NCBI GenBank assembly: GCA_016789265.1
Contig: JAEUQK010000017.1
Location: 62,001 to 126,000, forward strand
Direction of reading: 5' to 3'
DNA from: Blastocatellia bacterium
GTDB taxonomy: Bacteria; Acidobacteriota; Blastocatellia; Pyrinomonadales; Pyrinomonadaceae
DNA length: 64,000 nucleotides
The notes under the pieces were generated by a model. That model was not told the origin of the DNA. It searched no databases and was given only the letters and a program-made list of their open reading frames with translations. The stretch's first letter is position 1, and the number at the start of each line of letters is the position of its first letter. Of the stretch, positions 9,465 to 19,148 are shown one piece after another. Made by a program: the position numbers and the translations under genes.

Positions 9465-10991
9465 CTACCGAAGAAATCCACCAAGGGTCCAAACGAATGT
9501 GATGATGACGACTGCTCCTGCAATGTCGAGCAAGATGCCGTATTTGACCATCTTCATCAACGGCACGTAGCCCGAACCATATACGATCGCATTGCAGGGC
9601 GTTGATACCGGAAGCATGAAACCAAGGCTTGCCGCAAACGTCGCACCCAGAGCCGGGATGAACGGATCCTGGCCGTTCGTCTGAGCGATAGCGATCACCA
9701 CCGGAACAACCATATTCGCCGACGCGGTGTTCGAGGTCGTTTCGGAAACGATTATCGCCACCAAAACCGACGCCACCAACAATCCGAATCCGCTGCTGAA
9801 TGGAAGGAGGTCAGTCAATCCTCTTCCGACCGCTTCTGCTAGTCCGGTTTGAAACGAAAGTACGCCGAGTGCAAATCCACCGCCGTACAAGAATATTACG
9901 CCCCAATCGATCTTCACTGCATCTTCCCACGTGATCGCCCTGGTACCTTTCTCGCTTCCCGGCAGTAAGAACAGTAATAGCGCTCCGACGACGGCGCCTA
10001 CTGCTTCCGGTATTCGAGTATTCAGCGATCTATAGATCGGGCTTTGTTCGCCGGCAGCGAGCGCGATGATTCCGGGGACGATCCAGATCAGGACAGTAAC
10101 AGCGAATGCGATCACCACCGAACGCTGTCCGCGAGTCCAGGGCCCAAGCTTTTCGCGTTCGCGGTCCAGCATCTCAGCGCTGCCCTCGATCTCTTTCACT
10201 CCCGCCGGCGAGAGTTTGTTCAGATAAAACCACATGAATATGAACAAGACGATAACCACCGGCGTGCCGATCAGCATCCATTTGAAAAACGAAATATCGG
10301 CACCCACAAGATTGCGAATGAACCCGATCCCGATCACGTTTGGCGGTGTTCCGATCGGCGTCGCGAGGCCGCCTACCGATGCGGCGAAAGTGGTAATGAG
10401 CATGAGCGCGGTAGCATAGCCGCGGTTGATCTTGATGCCCGTCTCTTTTTCTTGAGCGAAAAGAAATGAAATGATTGAAAGCCCGATAGCAAACATCATC
10501 GCGGTAGTAGCGGTGTTTGAGATCCAGGCCGAAATGAAAGCCGTCACCGCCCCGAACGCAAAAAGAATTCTCGACGGCCGTGCACCGATCACATCCCAAG
10601 ACAGGACCGTGAATGCGACGCGCTTGTCGAGGTTGTGAACGAAGATCGCCCGAGCTAGCATGAATGAACCGATAAAGAGGAATATAAGCGGGTCGGCAAA
10701 TGGGGCAAAAACGCTCTTCGCGTCGGCGACCTGGAGAATGACCGCCAGCGCCGCTCCGAGGATCGCCGTCATGGTCATCGGCAGCGACTCACAAAGCCAA
10801 AAGACGATCACAAGAGCCATTACAGCGGCAAGCCGATGGGCCTCGGGCTTGAGATCAGAGAAAGGCAGAAAGAGGATGATCAGAAAGATCAGTGGACCGA
10901 TCACAAGTCCGGTTCGCTTTCGCCACTTTTCAAATCGCTCTTCGCCTTCGGAAAGTGTCTCGACAGGTTCAAATAGTCGTTCGGTTGTCAT
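9465..10991 (-). CDS. DASS/SLC13 family sodium:anion symporter
   Basis: About 508 residues from MTTERLFEPVE, with some 12 membrane segments. Two SNT signatures of the divalent anion:sodium symporter family are visible: WISNTATTAMM in the first half and TSNTASANMVV in the second. The protein ends two bases before the gntK start. Family members import succinate, malate, citrate, sulfate or related anions with sodium. The longer in-frame extension toward 11141 is rejected because it would run through tRNA-Lys and its terminator. Substrate is uncertain; dicarboxylates are the default guess. Confidence 0.9.
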   Translation of the reverse strand: MTTERLFEPVETLSEGEERFEKWRKRTGLVIGPLIFLIILFLPFSDLKPEAHRLAAVMALVIVFWLCESLPMTMTAILGAALAVILQVADAKSVFAPFADPLIFLFIGSFMLARAIFVHNLDKRVAFTVLSWDVIGARPSRILFAFGAVTAFISAWISNTATTAMMFAIGLSIISFLFAQEKETGIKINRGYATALMLITTFAASVGGLATPIGTPPNVIGIGFIRNLVGADISFFKWMLIGTPVVIVLFIFMWFYLNKLSPAGVKEIEGSAEMLDREREKLGPWTRGQRSVVIAFAVTVLIWIVPGIIALAAGEQSPIYRSLNTRIPEAVGAVVGALLLFLLPGSEKGTRAITWEDAVKIDWGVIFLYGGGFALGVLSFQTGLAEAVGRGLTDLLPFSSGFGLLVASVLVAIIVSETTSNTASANMVVPVVIAIAQTNGQDPFIPALGATFAASLGFMLPVSTPCNAIVYGSGYVPLMKMVKYGILLDIAGAVVIITFVWTLGGFLR

Positions 10992-11057
10992 TGGTTGATG
11001 AAAGATTCTTTGCCATTTTCTACGCTCTTGTCTAGAAACGGCAACCTGAGAAAACAA

Positions 11058-11085
11058 AAAAGACGCCGTGAGAACGACGTCTTTT
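11058..11085 (-). terminator. Rho-independent terminator after tRNA-Lys
   Basis: The inverted repeat AAAAGACG and CGTCTTTT around a 12-base loop lies immediately downstream of tRNA-Lys on the - strand. The T run continues past the stem on that strand, as expected for intrinsic termination. Confidence 0.8.
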
Positions 11086-11092
11086 CTAAATC

Positions 11093-11168
11093 TGGTGATC
11101 CGACCAGGACTCGAACCTGGGACCCAATGGTTAAAAGCCATTTGCTCTACCGACTGAGCTATCGGACC
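11093..11168 (-). tRNA. tRNA-Lys (anticodon TTT)
   Basis: The - strand reads a full cloverleaf: acceptor GGTCCGA pairing with TCGGATC, a D-arm with AGCTCAGTCGGTAGAGC, an anticodon stem AATGG/CCATT around loop CTTTTAA giving anticodon TTT, and a T-arm with GGTTCGAGTCC. The CCA tail is encoded. It lies downstream of the GNAT gene and is followed by an intrinsic terminator. Confidence 0.97.
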
Positions 11169-11204
11169 ACGCGGCTGGAATGGACTCCAGCCGAATTGAG
11201 TATT

Positions 11205-11681
11205 TTACACAGCCGATCGTTCTATCGCAAGTTCCATTCGAATGTCTGCTCGCTGATAAAGTGAATTAGGATCAGGTGGTGTTTCGACGAAACCGTATTT
11301 CCGGTAAAGGCTTATCGCAGGTGCCAGTTTGGTATGTGACTCGAGCCAGATGGACTTCGCGCCGGTCTCTGCGGCGAACTTCACACATTTTTCCATCAAA
11401 CGGTCGCCGATTCCCTGCCCGCGAAACTCCGGCGAGACCGCCATCTTGGTCAATTCAAACACGCCGTTGGCGGACGGAATGAGAGCAACTGTTCCCGCAG
11501 CGGTTCCGTCGACAAGTGCAAAAAAGATCTGACCGCCCGGTTCGATGACCCACTTTCTCGGGTCATCCAAGATCTCCCGATCGTGTTTTTCGACCGAAAA
11601 CTCCGATTCTATCCACTGATAATTAAGCGACGCAAAAGCTATAGCGAATTCGTCCCGAAAATCTACGACTTCAACATCCAT
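11205..11681 (-). CDS. GNAT-family N-acetyltransferase
   Basis: A 158-residue protein with the GNAT acetyl-CoA site RGQGIGDRLM near residues 91-100 and an ending typical of the fold (LYRKYGFVETP near 128). The substrate cannot be told from sequence; such proteins acetylate amines on small molecules or proteins. It starts three bases after the purA stop, so it is the third gene of a glgA-purA-GNAT run. The association is probably positional rather than functional. Confidence 0.88.
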   Translation of the reverse strand: MDVEVVDFRDEFAIAFASLNYQWIESEFSVEKHDREILDDPRKWVIEPGGQIFFALVDGTAAGTVALIPSANGVFELTKMAVSPEFRGQGIGDRLMEKCVKFAAETGAKSIWLESHTKLAPAISLYRKYGFVETPPDPNSLYQRADIRMELAIERSAV

Positions 11682-11684
11682 CAG

Positions 11685-12998
11685 CTAATTCTTGAACCAC
11701 CCTTCCATGACCGATTCTTTAAGGATGATCGTTTGGTCACGTTCGGGGCCAGTAGAGATCAGACCGATCTCTACCCCGACCTGATCCGACAGGAACCGCA
11801 CATATTTCTGGGCAAGTTCGGGAAGCTTCTCAAACTCGGTGGTTCCAACCGTATCGGCCTTCCAGCCCGGAAGCGACTCGTAGATGGGTTTTATCTGACT
11901 GAGGTCGTGAGAAACCGCCGGGAACGTATCGATCCTTTTTCCGTCGATCTCATAGCCGACACAAACTTTGATCTCATCGAGGGCATCGAGCACATCAAGC
12001 TTCGTTAAAGCGATCGAATCGAATCCGTTCAATTCAGCGGCATATCTTGTCGCAACTGCGTCAAACCAACCGCATCGGCGGGGCCGCTTTGTCACGGAGC
12101 CATATTCGTTACCACGCTGGCGAATGAGGTTAGCCATTTCCTCTTCCGCATCGACCATCTCGGTCGGAAACGGTCCTTCGCCGACACGAGTCGCATATGT
12201 TCGGACAATGCCAAGTACTCCGGAAATGTGATGCGGCGGAATGCCGGCACCGACCGAAGCACCGCCGGCAGTAGGATTGGACGAGGTCACATAAGGATAT
12301 GTTCCGTGATCGACGTCAAGCAGCGTGGCCTGTGCCCCTTCGAGCAGGATCTTCTTCTCGGACTTTCTTGCCTCCGCCAGAAAGTGCGAGGTCTCGCAAA
12401 CAAAAGGCCGCAAACGCTCGACCAACGGGGTGATCTCTTCCAGTATCTCGTCCGCACGCAGCGGTTGATTGCCAAACAAGACTATTATCCGGTTTGCTTC
12501 CTCAAGATTTCGTTCGATACGCAATTTAAGAAGTCCCGGTGACATAGCGTCCGACACTCGGATCCCGCGTCGGCCCGCTTTGTCTTCGTAAGCAGGCCCG
12601 ATCCCTCGCAGCGTCGTACCGATCTTCTCATTGCCGAGCCGTTCTTCCGACGTGTGATCAAGTGCACGGTGATATGGCATGATCAGGTGCGCTCGAGAAG
12701 AGACTTTGAGACGCTCGGGTGAAACCTCGATCCCCTGTTCCTTGATCTGGTCGACCTCCTCGAAAAACGCTTTCGGGTCGATGACCATTCCGTTGCCGAG
12801 AACGCATGTCTTGTCCGGATGAATTATGCCGGACGGCAACAGTCGAAGGACAAAAGCCTTATCGCCCACGTAAACGCTATGGCCGGCATTGTGGCCGCCC
12901 TGATATCGCGAAACAATATCAAAACGATCCGCCAAAAGATCGACCACCTTTCCCTTTCCTTCGTCGCCCCATTGGGCACCGATTATGACAATTATCAT
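11685..12998 (-). CDS. purA: Adenylosuccinate synthetase
   Basis: A 437-residue enzyme that joins IMP and aspartate, using GTP, on the way to AMP. The start MIIVIIGAQWGDEGKGK contains the GTP-binding loop, followed by QGGHNAGH near residue 36. Other family motifs are GTTLRGIGPAY, EGAQATLLDVDHGTYPYVTSS and a late TKLDVLD. It begins four bases after the glgA stop. The long in-frame extension upstream lies inside glgA and is not used. Confidence 0.97.
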   Translation of the reverse strand: MIIVIIGAQWGDEGKGKVVDLLADRFDIVSRYQGGHNAGHSVYVGDKAFVLRLLPSGIIHPDKTCVLGNGMVIDPKAFFEEVDQIKEQGIEVSPERLKVSSRAHLIMPYHRALDHTSEERLGNEKIGTTLRGIGPAYEDKAGRRGIRVSDAMSPGLLKLRIERNLEEANRIIVLFGNQPLRADEILEEITPLVERLRPFVCETSHFLAEARKSEKKILLEGAQATLLDVDHGTYPYVTSSNPTAGGASVGAGIPPHHISGVLGIVRTYATRVGEGPFPTEMVDAEEEMANLIRQRGNEYGSVTKRPRRCGWFDAVATRYAAELNGFDSIALTKLDVLDALDEIKVCVGYEIDGKRIDTFPAVSHDLSQIKPIYESLPGWKADTVGTTEFEKLPELAQKYVRFLSDQVGVEIGLISTGPERDQTIILKESVMEGWFKN

Positions 12999-13002
12999 TT
13001 CT

Positions 13003-14427
13003 CTAATTAGCCAACGTCCAATTATACAATTCCACGTATTTTCTCGCCGCGTTTTCCCATGAATTGTCCACCGACATTCCGTTGCGCTGTATCTTTCCCC
13101 ACGTTTCCTTGTCCCCGTAAGCAAACAGGGCTTCGTATATTTTCTCGAGGAAACGATCGGCCCGGTACGGCCCGAACTTGAAACCATTTCCGGTTTCCAA
13201 GACCCCGTCCCAATTCTGAACCGTATCGTCGAGGCCGCCGACGGCACGAACGATCGGGATAGTTCCGTAACGCAAGCTGTACATCTGATTCAATCCGCAC
13301 GGCTCGAACTTTGATGGCATCATGAACATATCGGCACCGGCCTCGATCAGATGTGCGAGCGGCTCATTGTATCCGCGATAGATGCCGACCTGACGCGGCG
13401 CGTAGTCGCGCAGCGATTGCCAGAAATCCTCATATCGCTTTTCACCTGATCCAAGCGAGACAATATATGCTCCGGTCGCGAGTACCTCGCCCGCAACCTG
13501 CATCATCAGATCAATCCCTTTCTGACCGGTAAGCCTTGTAATATTAGCCAAGACTGGACGATCAAGGTCGATCGGCAACGAAAAACGCTCAAGCATCTGC
13601 CGCTTGCACTCACGTTTTCCGGAAAGGTCGTTGATGTCGAACTTTGCGGGAAGTTCCCTGTCTGTAGCCGGGTTCCAAACCTCGTAATCGACGCCGTTCG
13701 TTATGCCGATCAGTCGGCTTGCACGCCTTCGAGTAAGCCATTCGAGGCCATAACCGTTCTCGGCCGTTTGGATCTCGTAACCATATCGGCGAGAAACGGT
13801 CGAAAGTGTGTCTGACGTCTCAAGGCCTGCCTTCATTGCCGATGCGTAGCCATTAAAGGCAAAGGCGTCCTGTGCGAATCGAGAACCGAATCCTAATTTC
13901 CAGAGCTCGCCGGAACTAAACCCGCCCTGATATGCCATGTTGTGGATCGAAAATACGGTCCGCGTGTTTCGCCAATACGCATCCCAACGGCGGCGTTCGG
14001 CGATCTCCACCGCCGCAAAGCCGCAGTGCCAGTCGTTCAAATGGACGATTTCGGGCGCCTTTCCGATTCTCTGCAGCAAAACGAGAGCGGCGTGATTGAA
14101 GAATGCAAAACGTTCGTGGTCCTCCGAATAACCGTAGATCGAATCGCGATGGAATAATGAAGGAGCATCGATCAGAAACGTTGGTGAACCGTTCGCTTCG
14201 CTATAAAACGCCTTGGAAGGATAAACGCTGCCTCGCCAATCCACATTCAGATCGTGAATTGCCATATCCCAAAGATATTCACCCTTCGTCTGCCAATAGC
14301 AAGGTGTTATGAGGACCGAATCGATCCCAACCGACTTTAATGCCTTGGGTAAGGCACCGGCGACATCACCAAGGCCGCCGGTCTTGGAATATGGAACCGC
14401 TTCCGCTGAGATTACGGCTACTCGCAA
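13003..14427 (-). CDS. glgA: Glycogen synthase (GT5, ADP-glucose dependent)
   Basis: A 474-residue GT5 glycosyltransferase that extends alpha-1,4-glucan from ADP-glucose. It begins MRVAVISAEAVPYSKTGGLGDV, with the KTGGL sugar-nucleotide motif at residues 15-19. It has HLNDWHC near 130, ITNGVD near 240 and the C-terminal MPSKFEPCGLNQMYSLRYGTIPIVR active-site stretch. The start codon is TTG, preceded by GGGAG. It leads the - strand run glgA-purA-GNAT. No other glycogen genes are nearby. Confidence 0.96.
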   Translation of the reverse strand: MRVAVISAEAVPYSKTGGLGDVAGALPKALKSVGIDSVLITPCYWQTKGEYLWDMAIHDLNVDWRGSVYPSKAFYSEANGSPTFLIDAPSLFHRDSIYGYSEDHERFAFFNHAALVLLQRIGKAPEIVHLNDWHCGFAAVEIAERRRWDAYWRNTRTVFSIHNMAYQGGFSSGELWKLGFGSRFAQDAFAFNGYASAMKAGLETSDTLSTVSRRYGYEIQTAENGYGLEWLTRRRASRLIGITNGVDYEVWNPATDRELPAKFDINDLSGKRECKRQMLERFSLPIDLDRPVLANITRLTGQKGIDLMMQVAGEVLATGAYIVSLGSGEKRYEDFWQSLRDYAPRQVGIYRGYNEPLAHLIEAGADMFMMPSKFEPCGLNQMYSLRYGTIPIVRAVGGLDDTVQNWDGVLETGNGFKFGPYRADRFLEKIYEALFAYGDKETWGKIQRNGMSVDNSWENAARKYVELYNWTLAN

Positions 14428-14546
14428 GTCGATCTCCCTGATTTGAATAGAATTCGCAAGGTATTCAAATTTTATCAGGTGTCCGAGGCATCGTCTATTT
14501 CTTTGACCGCAAAGGCGATTACGGCTATCTTATGCGAAGCATTATT

Positions 14547-14786
14547 ATGAACGAACCGGACGAGATCAGCGAACTGCTCCGTGAGATACGTGACATTCAG
14601 ACCGAGCATCTGAGCGAATATAAGCGGGTTACCCAGCGTTCGCTCGAACTGCAGGAAAGGGCTGTCGAAAGACAGGAAAAGATCGGACGCCTTTACGTAA
14701 GGGTGATCCTTGCTTCGGCAATTCTTGTACTCGGGATCATTGTCGTAATAATTTATGTGATCTCCCTCCTTCCAAGACGATATTAA
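14547..14786 (+). CDS. Small coiled-coil membrane protein
   Basis: Seventy-nine residues from MNEPDEISELL (an upstream in-frame ATG at 14532 is possible). Residues about 5-52 form a charged amphipathic helix with heptad character (LREIRDIQTEHLSEYKRV, then LQERAVERQEKIGRL). One membrane segment (VILASAILVLGIIVVIIYVI) follows, with a short basic tail. This is a single-pass protein with its coiled coil probably in the cytoplasm. It lies between divergent glgA and the convergent receptor gene. Function unknown. Confidence 0.6.
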   Translation: MNEPDEISELLREIRDIQTEHLSEYKRVTQRSLELQERAVERQEKIGRLYVRVILASAILVLGIIVVIIYVISLLPRRY

Positions 14787-14800
14787 CAAACACACGCAGA

Positions 14801-14830
14801 AAAGCCGGAGAGCGTTCGCTCCCCGGCCTT
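14801..14830 (-). terminator. Terminator of the TonB-dependent receptor gene
   Basis: The arms GCCGGAGAGCG and CGCTCCCCGGC (one mismatch) form a compact hairpin 20-odd bases past the receptor stop. On the - strand it is followed by TTTT, consistent with intrinsic termination. Confidence 0.7.
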
Positions 14831-14852
14831 GTAACTGAGAAAAAGTGATCAA

Positions 14853-17800
14853 TTAGAAATTGATCCTTATCATCAGGTCTATGATACGGCCGCCCGGATC
14901 GTTCGTCGTCGAAGTATCCTGGTATGCCGAACCGTTGCCCATCTGACCGAAGGTCGAACCGCCGACACCCACCGTTACCGTGTCAGCTGCCCAACCGCCG
15001 ACTCGGAAGTTCGGCATGTTGAGTACGTCAAGCACGGTCAATCGGAGTTCGATGTCGCGGTTTTCGCCAAGCTTGATCTTCTTCATCAATGCAGAGTCAA
15101 ACTTGAAGAATCCCGGGCCATAGACGATCAGGTTGCTGAAACCGCATTTGCCGGGTGACTGTGAAATGCAGTTACCATAGCCTGCCGGAGCAATGAATCG
15201 TCCCTGCGGGCCGCCGGTGCCGAAAGTGGTACCGTAACCGCCGTTCGTGTTCGTATTCGCAACGCTGATATCGAAAGCACGCTGCGTGTTGACGATAATA
15301 TCAAGCGGCAAATAGGTCACGACCTCACGGGTTGCTCCCGGAAGCAAGGTGTTCTTGTAAACACCCATTGCCTTCTGGAGGTCCTTCTTTGTCATGCCGA
15401 CGAGCTGAACGTTTCCGAAGTTGACCGGAGAACCGCTCTGCCAGCGAACCGTCGGAAGAAGCGACCATCCGCCGATAAATCCATCAACCCATGAATTTGC
15501 ACCGCCAAAGAACATACGTCCTTTGCCGAACGGAAGTTCGTATGTCGCGTCAAACTTGAACTGATGTGTAATATCAAACGCCTGGATATTCTTAGCAAGT
15601 TCAAGTCCGCCATCGCGGATAGTGAAATTCGGACCAGCACCAACTACACTGCTCGAAGCATAGGAATTTGCCTGTGCTTTCGACCAGACATAGTTTGCCT
15701 GGATGCGAAGTCCTGCCGAAAGTCGACGGCGGACCTCGATGATCCCCGAGTCGTACCACGTCTTATTGCTGTTATCCACGATCCAGGATCCGCCTGTTGG
15801 CGTTGCCGGATTAACGTAGAAGAAATTGCTCGGCCGTCCATTTGCAAGTGCATTAGCACGGCGCGTCGCGTTGTTTTCGAAACTCGTTCCGCTGAATGCG
15901 AACGGGTTTGGATTGTTGCGCGAAAGTGCAAGAACTAACGTCGCATTTGCAAAGTTGGCCGCCGTGTACCTTGCCGGATCGGCAGGATTATAAGTCGCAG
16001 CCGAATTGAAATACGACATCATTAACGGCAGTTGGTTGGTGTTGGTACCTGCACCAAAATATGCAAATGTTGAACCGCGACCGGCGGCGATATTCGCATA
16101 AAGATTCTGCTGGGCAAGTAGAAATTCGGCTCCGAAACCATTTTCGATCAGATTGAATTCGTTGATGTTGAACTGTCTTTGAAGGTCAACGCCGCGGTTT
16201 CCAACGTAGCGAAATTCAACAACCGTGTTACGGTCGATCTCACGTTGATATCCAAAGCTGAACGAGTGAACCGTTCCGGTCTTTAGATCCGGATCGAACG
16301 TATTAGACGCATCCGCCGTGCTAAGGGTGATCGGAAACGCAGGCGACGTCCCAACGACTCCCGGACGCGGGGTAAGGTTTGGATTTCCTGCATCACGAAG
16401 ATTGGTGCCTGCAGTAAGATTACCCAAGGCAAGACTTCGTGAAAGCGAAAGGGCACCGCCGGGATTGGAACCATTGATGCTCTCAAGAAGGTTGGCACCT
16501 TCACGAACGAACGAAACGGAATATCCACCTCGGAAAACGCTCTTTCCGGCACCGCCGAATAGCCATCGTCCAAAGCCTTTGTCTCCAATGTCGGGACTCC
16601 AAACAACGCCTACGGTGGGTGCGAAATTGTTATAGTCGCCAGGATACGCTTCGTCTCCGGGCTGCAGAGCAACCACGCGGGGAACTGACCCCGTCAACGT
16701 CCCGGGCTTAAAGATGTTATTAAGACCCGAAACGCCAAAGATCTGGTCATAGGACTCGAGACGAGAGTAGTTTCCAACGCTCTTTGCGATCCACGGTGAC
16801 TGCGGCTGCCACCGGACACCGAAGTTCAGGGTGAAGCTGGGACTCATTCTCCAACTGTCCTGAACGTAGAGTCCATAGGTAGTTTGCTTTGCCGCACGGA
16901 AAAGCGGGCCGTTTTCGGCATATTTTCCGTCAGCGCCCAAATAGGCAGTGGTTGTGTAACTCAGCACTCGGCCGATCAATGTAGCATACAGTGCACGCGC
17001 CGACGCTTGCTGTGCTGCCGTCGAACCAGGCATGGTCGTGCCATTGAACATCGTGAACGCAGTTCCTTCAGTTGAATCGATACCAAAACCTACCGAGGGA
17101 ACGATACGGTTATTTGCCGAACCGAGTGAACGAATGATCTTGTATTGTCCGCCAAAGCTGATGCTGTGCGAACCAGAGATCCACGTCACATTATCGGTGA
17201 GGTCATAGGTCGGGGTTGAACGCGCACTGCTCGAGTTCGTTGCGACCGGCGAAGTAATACCGGCAGCATCGACGCCGAGAAGACGTCCGCCCATGTACTC
17301 AAAATCTGCCGGGCTGATAGTTGCGAAAAACTCACTGTCGCCGAACGATGTCGCATAGCGGGCCTCATTGACGATGTTTCTCGTAAGCGTTGAACGAACT
17401 GCGAACGAGTTCGAGTTTCTCTCCGATCCCTGTCCATAGCTCGGGAATCCCGGATAACGCGGATCGACCGAGTTGAGAAAGTCAGTACCCGGATAGAATT
17501 TCTGCCGGTTCATCACGAGCTCAAAGCTGTGATTCTTGTGAAAGTTCACGTCAAACCGCATCGCCAAAAATTTTCGCTTCTGGTTGCCGGTCGGCTGGAA
17601 CGTAAAGGTCTGATAGCTCGGCTGTCCAGATATCGGGGTAAGGGTTCCCTCTGTTCCGATCGCGGTACGAATACGGCTAAGAACCGCTGCTACGGTCGGA
17701 TCTGCAGTGGCTAGTTGGCCATTTGCCGAGGCGATGTTGTAAACGTTGACGGTCTGCGTAACTCCGGCACCGGTCACATATGAATAGAGACCATTCTGTG

Positions 17801-18821
17801 TGTCAGGAGTCATCACGGTCCGTGTGCGCGTTAACGATTCAGGCTGACGAAACTCTTCGTAGTTAACGAAGAAAAAGGCTTTGTCTTTACCGGACTTGAA
17901 CCATGAACCGCCGCCGTCGCCAAACGCCGGATACGGGATCGGGCCGCTGTATCGGCCGCCGTATTGATTCAAGCGGATCTTCTGGCGAAATGCCTTTCCG
18001 TTCGAATCACGTTGGCCGTCGCGGTTAGCGTACCAGTAGTTAGCGTTGAGGCTTTCATCGCGATGCTGCCAAAATACGCCGCCGCGATAATCGTTAGTCC
18101 CTCGCTTAGTAACGAACTTGATCTGGACCGCGCCGTCACCAGCACTCTCAGCGCCGGGATTGGCGGTCGAAACGGTCACTTCTTCGATCGCGTCAACACG
18201 CGGGCGAACGTAGGTAAAATATCCGTCAGAAGAACGGAGCAGGTTATCCTGAACGTCAACGCCGTCGATCGAGATCGAGAGTGATCCTTTCGGGAGGCCG
18301 TTGATCGATGCAGAACGCGGGCGTCCGACCGTTGCAGTTCCCGGAAGAAGAGCGACCAGGTCCAGAGCGTCTCGTGAAGCGATCGGCGTATCGGTGATCT
18401 GACGGCCTGTGATGGTCGTACCGATAGTCGCGGTCTGTGTCTGCAACACCTCGCCGCCGCCGGTCACGACGACCGTTTCACTTACCTCACCAGCTTGAAG
18501 CGCGACGTTTACGGTAGTCGGTAATCCGGTGTCAACTTTTACGTTTTCCACTACCGAACGCTTGAAATTCGCCGCTGTCGCCGTAACGGTGTACACACCT
18601 GCTCCAACCGAGGGTACTCGGAATCCGCCGGTATCGTTTGTGACGACGGTAAATTCTTGTCCGCCGGCGCCTTTTACAACGACGGTGGCACCAACTACCG
18701 CGGCACCATTTGCGTCAGATACCGTACCCGCGATAGAGCCGGTGGTCTGAGCAAAAACAATGACCTGAAACACAGCAACCAAAAAGGCTGCCGTCATCAG
18801 GCGCATTAGGTTTCCTTTCAT
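14853..18821 (-). CDS. Oar-like TonB-dependent receptor with carboxypeptidase-regulatory domain
   Basis: A 1322-residue outer-membrane protein. The signal peptide ends near residue 24 (VIVFAQ). A carboxypeptidase-regulatory-like beta domain follows (about 26-105: GSIAGTVSDANGAAVVGATV). Next is the plug region with ISIDGVDVQDN near residue 185 and a long beta-barrel ending in phenylalanine (DLMIRINF). This is the Oar-type receptor architecture, greatly expanded in Acidobacteria; ligands are unknown, with oligosaccharide or peptide uptake often proposed. A strong GGAGG ribosome site precedes the ATG. No ABC, SusD-like or glycosidase genes are adjacent, so context gives no substrate. Confidence 0.93.
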   Translation of the reverse strand: MKGNLMRLMTAAFLVAVFQVIVFAQTTGSIAGTVSDANGAAVVGATVVVKGAGGQEFTVVTNDTGGFRVPSVGAGVYTVTATAANFKRSVVENVKVDTGLPTTVNVALQAGEVSETVVVTGGGEVLQTQTATIGTTITGRQITDTPIASRDALDLVALLPGTATVGRPRSASINGLPKGSLSISIDGVDVQDNLLRSSDGYFTYVRPRVDAIEEVTVSTANPGAESAGDGAVQIKFVTKRGTNDYRGGVFWQHRDESLNANYWYANRDGQRDSNGKAFRQKIRLNQYGGRYSGPIPYPAFGDGGGSWFKSGKDKAFFFVNYEEFRQPESLTRTRTVMTPDTQNGLYSYVTGAGVTQTVNVYNIASANGQLATADPTVAAVLSRIRTAIGTEGTLTPISGQPSYQTFTFQPTGNQKRKFLAMRFDVNFHKNHSFELVMNRQKFYPGTDFLNSVDPRYPGFPSYGQGSERNSNSFAVRSTLTRNIVNEARYATSFGDSEFFATISPADFEYMGGRLLGVDAAGITSPVATNSSSARSTPTYDLTDNVTWISGSHSISFGGQYKIIRSLGSANNRIVPSVGFGIDSTEGTAFTMFNGTTMPGSTAAQQASARALYATLIGRVLSYTTTAYLGADGKYAENGPLFRAAKQTTYGLYVQDSWRMSPSFTLNFGVRWQPQSPWIAKSVGNYSRLESYDQIFGVSGLNNIFKPGTLTGSVPRVVALQPGDEAYPGDYNNFAPTVGVVWSPDIGDKGFGRWLFGGAGKSVFRGGYSVSFVREGANLLESINGSNPGGALSLSRSLALGNLTAGTNLRDAGNPNLTPRPGVVGTSPAFPITLSTADASNTFDPDLKTGTVHSFSFGYQREIDRNTVVEFRYVGNRGVDLQRQFNINEFNLIENGFGAEFLLAQQNLYANIAAGRGSTFAYFGAGTNTNQLPLMMSYFNSAATYNPADPARYTAANFANATLVLALSRNNPNPFAFSGTSFENNATRRANALANGRPSNFFYVNPATPTGGSWIVDNSNKTWYDSGIIEVRRRLSAGLRIQANYVWSKAQANSYASSSVVGAGPNFTIRDGGLELAKNIQAFDITHQFKFDATYELPFGKGRMFFGGANSWVDGFIGGWSLLPTVRWQSGSPVNFGNVQLVGMTKKDLQKAMGVYKNTLLPGATREVVTYLPLDIIVNTQRAFDISVANTNTNGGYGTTFGTGGPQGRFIAPAGYGNCISQSPGKCGFSNLIVYGPGFFKFDSALMKKIKLGENRDIELRLTVLDVLNMPNFRVGGWAADTVTVGVGGSTFGQMGNGSAYQDTSTTNDPGGRIIDLMIRINF

Positions 18822-19148
18822 TTGTGTCCTCCAAAGTATATGTGAAATACCAAATCAGAACGTTATATGGAATATGGACACCCCTTGATCTTGGTACTAA
18901 TGGAGGTTTCAAAAGAAACCAAGGAATAAATTGTTTATTGAAATTAGGAACTACTCTTTTAGTAGGCAAGAAACGTGCCTAAAAATGCACCCTGAAATCA
19001 CTTTTACTTTCAATATTTCACGACAATTCAATACAAGATTACGAATAAATGGATTCAACATCATGGATTTGATTCAAATTTTCGTATTTTTCAACAAAGA
19101 AGACCGCCCCTTTTACAGAACGGTCCATATTCAAGTCTAACTCAGGAT
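18822..19148. other. AT-rich leader region between rho end and receptor gene
   Basis: About 327 bases, richer in A and T than its neighbours, upstream of the receptor gene on the - strand. It presumably contains that gene's promoter and a long untranslated leader. No riboswitch fold or recognised operator was seen. Short open frames here are not convincing. Confidence 0.45.

Noticed and set aside
10992..11141. N-terminal extension of the DASS transporter frame
   Set aside because: It runs antisense-free but straight through the tRNA-Lys gene and its terminator on the same strand; the start near 10991 gives the normal family length.
14475..14852. 125-codon - strand frame between glgA and the receptor gene
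   Set aside because: It overlaps the better-formed coiled-coil membrane protein on the + strand and the receptor terminator, and shows no motif.
18822..19148. Cobalamin or other riboswitch upstream of the TonB-dependent receptor
   Set aside because: No B12-box or conserved riboswitch core was seen in the AT-rich leader.
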